Shown in pieces: positions 5,199 to 10,288 of a DNA stretch of 10,288 nt. The translations under genes and the position numbers were made by a program. Origin of the DNA: Oribacterium sp. (lineage in GTDB: Bacteria > Bacillota_A > Clostridia > Lachnospirales > Lachnospiraceae); NCBI GenBank assembly GCA_017940955.1, contig JAGAXP010000285.1, positions 1 to 10,288 of the forward strand. Reading direction: 5' to 3'. Under the pieces are notes generated by a model. That model was not told where the DNA came from, ran no database searches, and was given only the letters and a program-made list of their open reading frames with translations. Within the stretch, counting starts at the first letter, position 1. Every line of letters begins with the position of its first letter.

Positions 5199-7507
5199 TC
5201 CTCATCTATATCATCAAACATATTTGCATACTGCACGTACTGATACATTTTGATAAGTGGGTCTTCTGAAAGGTCGTTTACACCGGCATAAAGTCTGCCT
5301 TCATCATCAAGCACACCCTGGGATGTGATGACCGGATACTTTTCATATACATCCTTCATCATCTTTAGATATGGCGGCAACTTATATCCTGCTCTCTCCA
5401 AAATAAGAAGAGGCAGGAAGTTTGCACTTAACTGGTAATTCTCCACCTGTTCCGAATCATAATTCGTCCAGATAAACATCTCCGTCTTATATTTATTTAA
5501 TCCACCGACATTGTTGTTGAAAATATAGAAATCATTTTCAACTCCAAGACCCGGCTGATGATCCCCAAAGAATATGATCATGGTTTTCTCATCTGAATTC
5601 TGATAATGCTTAATCAACTCTTCTACAGCTTCATCCGATTTTGCGACAAGGGACAGATATACTTGTGCATCCGTTGCCGGAATCAGTATTGCACTTTCAT
5701 TCTTGGGAACATCTTCCCAGGTTTCATATCCACTGTGGTTCTGGTAACTGACATTGAAGAAGAATTCGGGAACCTTCTTCTCATCATCAACCGATTCTAT
5801 AAACCTGTAGTTTGACTGATCATCAGGTAAAAGATGTAGATATTCTATATTCTCATACTCATCACGTGAATAATATTTATCAAATCCAAGAAGTGGATAA
5901 ACATTATTTCTGTTCCAGGAGTCCTTTGCGCCGGGATGGAAGGAAGCTGTCCTAAATCCGTCTTCCTTGAAATATTCGGCAAGTGACCACAGGCTGTGCT
6001 TCACGTGCTGAGAATAGGGATAGGAGCCTGATGGGAGAAATGCCAGGGAGTTTCCGGTTAATGCCTCGAACTCGGTATTACAGGTTCCACCGCCATATAC
6101 AGATGCATACATGGTTCCGTGAATGGTATTCTTGTCCATACTGTCAATAAAAGGCTGCACATCCACTTCAGCAGACATTCCGGAATCCCTGAGATCCGCA
6201 TATGCCTCGTTCATGATCATGATGATCCTTGAGGGCTTTTCATTAACGCTCCCCTCATCAACGCTGTTATGATAATGCGAAAGATACTCATCAACCTTTT
6301 TCCTTGAATAACCTTCAGGCTCTCTCACAAAGGAGCTGAAGAAGGAGCGAGTGAAGGAAAGCACCATTCCCTCAGAATAAAAATCATCCAGAAGCTGTGC
6401 GTTCCATTCGAAGGTATTGAGCTGCTTATAGATAGGATTATTCAGACATAAAACGAACAAAATAACAGAGAAAACTATACCGACGGATCTGTTACGTAAA
6501 GATACTTTTTTGTTTTCCTTTAAACTGATGTATACAAGGCTAATGCTTAAACCTGCCCATAGGATGAAGCTGAAGATCATTTTGGGCGTGGGAATAATAT
6601 TGTATCCGCCCACTACCTCTCCGGCTGTCTGTAAGGCATAGAGGTCTGAAGGCATGATGGGCTTAGAACGGAAAAGTATAACAAAATAGTTGATACAATA
6701 CCAGGAAAGCAATACAAAGGTTCCGATAATGGTTCCTATGTAATGTTTTGTCATGCAATTGATTATATTGCATAAAAGAAAAACTATGATCCAGTTTAAA
6801 AAGAAAAAATCATATGTGATATAAGATAGCGTGTTGTTTATCCACATTCCCAGTAATAGAAACGTTACTGTCATGGAAACAGAAAGTAGCCTGCCTTTCC
6901 AATTTCTTACATTGTATTTTGTGATTATCCATCTTGCAATAATGGTTACAAAAAGATTTATGATTAACACTAATATAAAATAACCAATCCAAAACCAGAT
7001 AGGAATAAAATCATATCCTGTAATCATGAACATACTTTCAACATTTGGATTATCTATTGATAAACCAAATTCATCATTTTCTATAAATGGTGTGATGCCA
7101 CCATTGACATATGTGTGTTGCCCGAGATCGATACCAGATGTTTCGACAGTTTTTATTCCTAAGATTGATGTTGAGAAAGAATGAAATACTATTTTTTTTA
7201 CACCACCTTGGTTACTGAATATAAGATTTTTTAAATCATATCCATTTTCATTTGAAAATAAGGTTATATTATCGGTATCATCTCCCAAAACCCATTGGTT
7301 ACCATGAAACAAATTTAATGCAGAATTACTTCTAGTGTAAGCGATGATATTACCATTATCATGATATATACTTAAATCAGAACTTATGGAAAACGTAATA
7401 GGTAAATATCCAATAAACAAAAGTGTTAAAATAATAGGAAATACACAAATAAATATAAAAACATTATGCTTTAAATGTTTTTTCAAAATCATAAGTAGTT
7501 TTTTCAT
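5180..7507 (-). CDS. LtaS-family phosphoglycerol transferase (sulfatase-fold membrane enzyme)
   Basis: The 775-residue protein has one membrane helix at about 15-37, an unusual extracellular insert of about 130 residues, five or six further helices between 168 and 356, and a C-terminal extracellular alkaline-phosphatase/sulfatase-type domain from about 425. Active-site residues expected from S. aureus LtaS are present: E434 in NEAYADL, nucleophile T475 in GGGTCNTEFEALTG, W531 and R533 in WNR, H591 in NHSGY and D649-H650 in GDHQ. Known members move glycerol phosphate from phosphatidylglycerol to lipoteichoic acid or other surface glycans. The length exceeds typical LtaS (about 650) because of the insert and a C-terminal extension. 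No good ribosome site precedes the ATG. The 5' third is much richer in AT than the rest. The specific acceptor polymer is unknown. Confidence 0.85.
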   Translation of the reverse strand: MKKLLMILKKHLKHNVFIFICVFPIILTLLFIGYLPITFSISSDLSIYHDNGNIIAYTRSNSALNLFHGNQWVLGDDTDNITLFSNENGYDLKNLIFSNQGGVKKIVFHSFSTSILGIKTVETSGIDLGQHTYVNGGITPFIENDEFGLSIDNPNVESMFMITGYDFIPIWFWIGYFILVLIINLFVTIIARWIITKYNVRNWKGRLLSVSMTVTFLLLGMWINNTLSYITYDFFFLNWIIVFLLCNIINCMTKHYIGTIIGTFVLLSWYCINYFVILFRSKPIMPSDLYALQTAGEVVGGYNIIPTPKMIFSFILWAGLSISLVYISLKENKKVSLRNRSVGIVFSVILFVLCLNNPIYKQLNTFEWNAQLLDDFYSEGMVLSFTRSFFSSFVREPEGYSRKKVDEYLSHYHNSVDEGSVNEKPSRIIMIMNEAYADLRDSGMSAEVDVQPFIDSMDKNTIHGTMYASVYGGGTCNTEFEALTGNSLAFLPSGSYPYSQHVKHSLWSLAEYFKEDGFRTASFHPGAKDSWNRNNVYPLLGFDKYYSRDEYENIEYLHLLPDDQSNYRFIESVDDEKKVPEFFFNVSYQNHSGYETWEDVPKNESAILIPATDAQVYLSLVAKSDEAVEELIKHYQNSDEKTMIIFFGDHQPGLGVENDFYIFNNNVGGLNKYKTEMFIWTNYDSEQVENYQLSANFLPLLILERAGYKLPPYLKMMKDVYEKYPVITSQGVLDDEGRLYAGVNDLSEDPLIKMYQYVQYANMFDDIDEEWFKTY

Positions 7508-7690
7508 GTTTTTTATACTTGGAGAATGTTTCTTTGTTTACGTAATTGCTACCAATATATTATTCGACACAATATATAATGAATTAACAAAAATACAGCA
7601 TTACTTGATAAAAAAATTTTTAAACGCTTATGGAAATCATTGGATTATAGCAAATGATATCACAGTTTTTTATATCTAACTTTTCACAAC

Positions 7691-7719
7691 AAAAAAAGCG
7701 CTTTTTCAAGCGCTTTTTT
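7691..7719 (-). terminator. bidirectional terminator after the prepilin gene
   Basis: AAAAAAGCGCTT and AAGCGCTTTTTT form a 12-pair stem around a four-base TTTC loop. A-runs on one side and T-runs on the other allow termination on either strand. It sits 16 bases past the prepilin stop on the minus strand and separates the pilus genes from the LtaS-like gene. The following 180 bases to 7508 are very AT-rich; no gene is apparent there, and any LtaS-like promoter in it is not clear enough to call. Confidence 0.85.
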
Positions 7720-7734
7720 ATATAAAAATTATTT

Positions 7735-8175
7735 TTAAGATGTTGAACCTACATATAAAACATTTCCCTTGGCGTCAATAGAAACTGTCCATTTCTTTGC
7801 TTGATCTTCTCCTAATTTAATACCAGTACCTGCACCATCACTAATTGTCCAAGCACCTATTGCTTTACTATTAGGAACTATAGCTGTTGCACTAGCCTTT
7901 ATTTCTGTGATACCACCTGTAGTATTGCTTGCACTTTGAAGTATTCCCTTTTCAACAATATATGTTCCTGTTCCGCCAGCGTAACCATTCTGTAAAATAC
8001 CTGCTGTAACGGCTGCATAAGCAGCTCTAGCATTAGCCTGGTTAGTAGCAAGTTTTGCCTTTCTAAGCTGTGCTGTAAAAATAGGAATCGAGATCGCTAC
8101 GAGTACACCGATGATAGCAACTACGATAAGTAACTCAGCCAATGTGAAACCTTTTTTGTTAATCTTTTTGAACAT
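7735..8175 (-). CDS. type IV prepilin (major-pilin-like)
   Basis: The 146-residue protein begins with a class III signal peptide: a basic leader MFKKINKKG cut after G9, then F10 as the first mature residue and the invariant E14 at mature position 5. The hydrophobic helix LLIVVAIIGVLVAISIP and an amphipathic continuation (QLRKAKLATNQANARAAY) complete the pilin N-domain. The C-terminal head is small, rich in Gly, Ala and Thr, and contains no cysteine, so there is no disulfide-bounded D-region. An AGGAGG seven bases before the ATG and a strong terminator after it suggest high expression. It follows pilC and pilT in the same direction. It is probably the main subunit, but minor pseudopilin function is possible. 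Confidence 0.9.
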   Translation of the reverse strand: MFKKINKKGFTLAELLIVVAIIGVLVAISIPIFTAQLRKAKLATNQANARAAYAAVTAGILQNGYAGGTGTYIVEKGILQSASNTTGGITEIKASATAIVPNSKAIGAWTISDGAGTGIKLGEDQAKKWTVSIDAKGNVLYVGSTS

Positions 8176-8182
8176 GTTTTTT

Positions 8183-8188
8183 CCTCCT
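8183..8188 (-). promoter_or_regulatory. consensus ribosome binding site of the prepilin gene
   Basis: A perfect AGGAGG on the minus strand lies seven bases before the prepilin ATG. It is the best site on the minus strand of the window, in keeping with a highly made structural protein. Confidence 0.85.
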
Positions 8189-8212
8189 ATGGATGTTCTA
8201 TTTCTTTATTTT

Positions 8213-8309
8213 GAACTGCATCCTTGCAGATCAGTTCATGTGATGTGTGGCACCGGATACATTTCTTTCAGGATGTACCGGTAGTATCTATCTTCACCCG
8301 TTGCCGGGT
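8213..8309 (-). other. structured spacer between pilC and the prepilin gene
   Basis: In the RNA of the minus strand three stem-loops follow one another. ACCCG-GCAA-CGGGT (8296-8309) has a GNRA-type tetraloop. ACCGG(T)ACAT pairs with ATGTATCCGGT (8252-8282) with one bulge. GAACTG pairs with CAGTTC (8213-8237), and this last region can alternatively form CTGCA-AGGA-TGCAG. None is followed by a U-run, so they are not terminators. They could be RNA processing or stabilising elements that raise prepilin mRNA over pilC, or a regulatory leader. I could not match a known riboswitch. Confidence 0.5.
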
Positions 8310-8320
8310 AAAAATCTTTG

Positions 8321-9541
8321 TTAAAACAGGTTATACATGGTGAACATGGGCAGGTAGATGGAGATAACCAGGAATCCTGCAAATATTGCCATGATAACAA
8401 GTAGTGTTGGCTCCAGCATGGTGATGGCCTGTTGTACACGGCGCTCTGTTTCGTTGGCGAAGTATTCGCCGATTACATCCAGAGTCTTATCAAGCTCACC
8501 GGTTTCCTCACCTACCGCACACATATCTTTAAGTGTGTTCGGGAAGTATTCGCAACCCTTTATACATTCACCAAGCTGCTTACCTTCTTCAATACGCCCT
8601 ATCATGCCTTCTATATCTTTCTGTAAAAGATAGTTATCCATGACCTTTGCTGTAACTGATACGGCGTTATTTAAAGTAAGTCCGGAACCGATCATGGTGG
8701 ACATGGTATTGGCAAACTGTGAAGCTCCGTTCAAAACATTGATCTTTCCGATGACCGGCAATGTCAGTGCCAGGTTCGCTTCCAGAATCATTCCTTTTTC
8801 TGTTCTTACAAACAGCTTCCAGGCAACGATCAATGCAATCAGAAAAATCAGTATCGCTAACCACGTCTTTGAGAAAAATTCCGCGGTTTTGATCATGATC
8901 CTTGTCATCAGCGGAAGCTCGCCTCCCAGACTGCTGAAGACCTGCGCCAGAGTTGGTACAACCTTCACCATGATGACTATAAGAACTATAACTGCGATGA
9001 TGACTACAAATATAGGATAGGTAAGCGCCCCACGAATTTTTTCGGAATTGGTAGCGCTGGTTTCGTAATACTTCTGCATCCTGCTGAAGGAATTCTCCAA
9101 GGTACCGGAAACCTCTCCTGCTTTTATTGTCTCAATGAAGGTTATGGGAAAGGCATCCGGAAATTTCTCAAAGGAACTGGTTAAGGTTGAACCTCCGAGA
9201 ACATCCTCAGCCGCAGTCTGCAATATCTTCTTTAATTTTTTGTCCTCAGTCTGCCCTGCTATCATCTCAAGGGCATGTCCTATAGGCATTCCGGATTTAA
9301 GCGTTATCGCAAACTGTGAACACATAAGTGCCAGAGCTCTGGTCTTGATCCTGGGACTTCCTATCTCCATATTGAGGAAGCTGTCAAATTGCTTTTTTTC
9401 CTTTTCTATGGGAGTAAGACTCGTAATAATCGGGCACTTCTGTCTTATCTGGGCAACTGCCGAGTATTCATCCGGTGCCGATATGACACCTTTTGTTTCA
9501 ACACCCTCTGCAGTTAAAGCTTTGTACGAATAAGTAACCAA
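8321..9541 (-). CDS. pilC: type IV pilus inner-membrane platform protein PilC (T2SSF family)
   Basis: The protein (about 406 residues) has the duplicated T2SSF domain of PilC/GspF: the first copy at about residues 70-190 and the second at about 275-395, each followed by hydrophobic segments. Recognisable landmarks are CSQFAITLKSGMPIGHALE, then LPLMTRIMI between the two halves, and TMSTMIGSGLTLNNAV with GEETGELDKTLD in the second half. PilC forms the platform on which PilB and PilT work. Start choice: the frame is open to a GTG at 9550, but AAGGGGTG overlaps that codon and sits six bases before the TTG at 9541, so TTG is the better start, giving MVTYSYKALTAEG. It has its own promoter at 9585-9613 and lies 145 bases upstream of the prepilin. 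Confidence 0.9.
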   Translation of the reverse strand: MVTYSYKALTAEGVETKGVISAPDEYSAVAQIRQKCPIITSLTPIEKEKKQFDSFLNMEIGSPRIKTRALALMCSQFAITLKSGMPIGHALEMIAGQTEDKKLKKILQTAAEDVLGGSTLTSSFEKFPDAFPITFIETIKAGEVSGTLENSFSRMQKYYETSATNSEKIRGALTYPIFVVIIAVIVLIVIMVKVVPTLAQVFSSLGGELPLMTRIMIKTAEFFSKTWLAILIFLIALIVAWKLFVRTEKGMILEANLALTLPVIGKINVLNGASQFANTMSTMIGSGLTLNNAVSVTAKVMDNYLLQKDIEGMIGRIEEGKQLGECIKGCEYFPNTLKDMCAVGEETGELDKTLDVIGEYFANETERRVQQAITMLEPTLLVIMAIFAGFLVISIYLPMFTMYNLF

Positions 9542-9584
9542 TGCAATCACCCCTTATCGCTCAGGTCATTGCTTCATATACAAA

Positions 9585-9613
9585 AATATAAAGCAAAATA
9601 TAAATATATTCAA
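9585..9613 (-). promoter_or_regulatory. promoter for pilC and prepilin
   Basis: On the minus strand TTGAAT (9608-9613) is followed after exactly 17 bases by TATATT (9585-9590), predicting a start near 9578 and a leader of about 37 bases before the pilC TTG. The 250-base gap after pilT makes a separate promoter plausible. The area is very AT-rich, so a chance match cannot be excluded. Confidence 0.5.
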
Positions 9614-9724
9614 TAGTATTATTTATATTTTTTATTCCTACACTAAGTTTATCGTCATGAATCCGAAAAACATAAATGTTTTAGATAAAAAATATACAAA
9701 TATTTGAAACAGGTGCTATAGGTT

Positions 9725-9757
9725 TACATGCGCATGTGCATATGTATATGCGTACGC
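9725..9757 (+). repeat. 33-base alternating purine-pyrimidine tract with nested palindromes
   Basis: Every base from 9725 to 9757 alternates purine and pyrimidine, mixing CA/TG, GC and TA steps. It contains the perfect 12-base palindrome ACATGCGCATGT (9726-9737) and the 8-base palindrome GCGTACGC (9750-9757). Such tracts can adopt Z-form or cruciform structure under supercoiling. It sits in the AT-rich gap between pilT and the pilC promoter, about 110 bases upstream of the -35 box. Confidence 0.7.
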
Positions 9758-9799
9758 TTCTAAACAATCAATTATTAAATTTAAAAACTTCTTGAAATT

Positions 9800-10288
9800 T
9801 TACTGCCCCGTAACTCTCTTCCGGACATAAAGCTCATCCACAGCAGCGTTCACGGCAGTGTCGGCAGTTATCTTTCCTTCATTAAACATCTTTATGAGAC
9901 AGTTATCCATGGTCATGGAGCCCTGATCTGCGGAGCTTAGCATGAAGCTCTGCATCTGAGGAGTCTTTCCTTCACGGATAAGGTTCTGAAGTGCAGGTGT
10001 CACTATCATCACTTCCGCAGCAACAACTCTTCCTTTTCCTCCTGACTTCACCAATAGCTGCTGGGACAGAACTGCCTTAAGTGTTGTTGAAAGCTGGAGC
10101 CTGATCTGCTGCTGTCTAGCCTCAGGGAATACCCCTACGATACGGTCTATGGAATCCACCGCACTGTTGGTATGTAAGGTAGCAAATACCAGATGTCCGG
10201 TTTCGGCAGCCGTAAGTGCAGTTTCAATGGTATCCAGGTCTCGCATCTCACCGATCAGGATTACATCCGGATCTTCACGAAGTATGGC
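9800..10288 (-). CDS. pilT: type IV pilus retraction ATPase PilT, C-terminal part
   Basis: The frame is open through the right edge, so the N-terminal half including the Walker A motif lies outside. The 162 residues seen begin at the Walker B motif (LREDPDVILIGEMRD) and continue with LTAAETGHLVFATLHT, the His box, then DRIVGVFPE and the LKAVLSQQLL segment. They end with the AAEVMIVTPALQNLIREGK region and the dissociated tail expected for PilT. The four-cysteine zinc site of PilB/GspE is absent, which separates this from the extension ATPase. PilT hydrolyses ATP to retract pili. It lies upstream of pilC and the prepilin in the same orientation, but a 250-base gap and a new promoter separate them. 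Confidence 0.9.
   Translation of the reverse strand, partial: AILREDPDVILIGEMRDLDTIETALTAAETGHLVFATLHTNSAVDSIDRIVGVFPEARQQQIRLQLSTTLKAVLSQQLLVKSGGKGRVVAAEVMIVTPALQNLIREGKTPQMQSFMLSSADQGSMTMDNCLIKMFNEGKITADTAVNAAVDELYVRKRVTGQ

Noticed and set aside
8296..8309. ACCCG-GCAA-CGGGT hairpin as a pilC terminator
   Set aside because: The T-run lies before the hairpin on the minus strand, and after it comes GAAGATAG, so it cannot act as an intrinsic terminator for pilC.
8176..8320. c-di-GMP riboswitch between pilC and prepilin
   Set aside because: Glycine- and GNRA-like elements recall such leaders, but the conserved core sequences of class I or II c-di-GMP riboswitches are not present.
8640..9533. 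Plus-strand open frames of 126 and 132 codons opposite pilC
   Set aside because: They are antisense shadows of a clear PilC reading frame, with no ribosome sites and no family features.

Overview
The window looks like a chromosomal segment of a Gram-positive anaerobe of the Lachnospiraceae (Butyrivibrio/Pseudobutyrivibrio type). This is an inference from strong AGGAGG-type ribosome sites, moderate to low GC, a Firmicute-style type IV pilus cluster, an LtaS-family polymer synthase and a Clostridia-style holin-like type I toxin. Nearly all intact genes are on the minus strand.

Right to left (the direction of transcription): the 3' part of a pilT retraction ATPase (9800-10288) runs off the right edge. 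After a 250-base AT-rich gap with a good promoter and a 33-base alternating purine-pyrimidine tract comes pilC (8321-9541), then a structured 145-base spacer, then a prepilin gene (7735-8175) closed by a bidirectional terminator (7691-7719). These form a type IV pilus module. Next is a 775-residue LtaS-like phosphoglycerol transferase (5180-7507), whose 5' third is far richer in AT than the rest.

From about 4360 to 5200 lies a gene graveyard. It holds an overlapping N-terminal remnant of a membrane protein, a 5'-truncated second copy of a type I toxin-antitoxin locus, a plus-strand tail that resembles an Rpn/PD-(D/E)XK protein, and a frameshifted 111-base copy of the LtaS-like gene's 3' end. 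The second toxin-antitoxin copy keeps the antisense RNA promoter and terminator but has lost most of the toxin, so it may make an orphan antitoxin RNA.

The left half is a minus-strand set: a small membrane-anchored hypothetical protein (3938-4363), a degenerate 62-base tandem repeat, then three genes joined by 4-base ATGA overlaps: a GT87/DUF2029-type polytopic glycosyltransferase, a zinc-ribbon SAM methyltransferase and a UbiA-family prenyltransferase resembling polyprenyl-phosphate phosphoribosyltransferases. I infer a surface-glycan module that makes and uses a polyprenyl-linked sugar.

The left end carries the complete type I toxin-antitoxin locus: a 39-residue holin-like toxin on the plus strand (231-350) and a predicted antisense RNA of about 100 nt on the minus strand. 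It also carries the C-terminal tail of an unidentified membrane protein (3-164) and a short DHHA1-like remnant (569-631). The strongest system-level observation is the pair of related antisense-RNA cassettes, one with toxin and one without.
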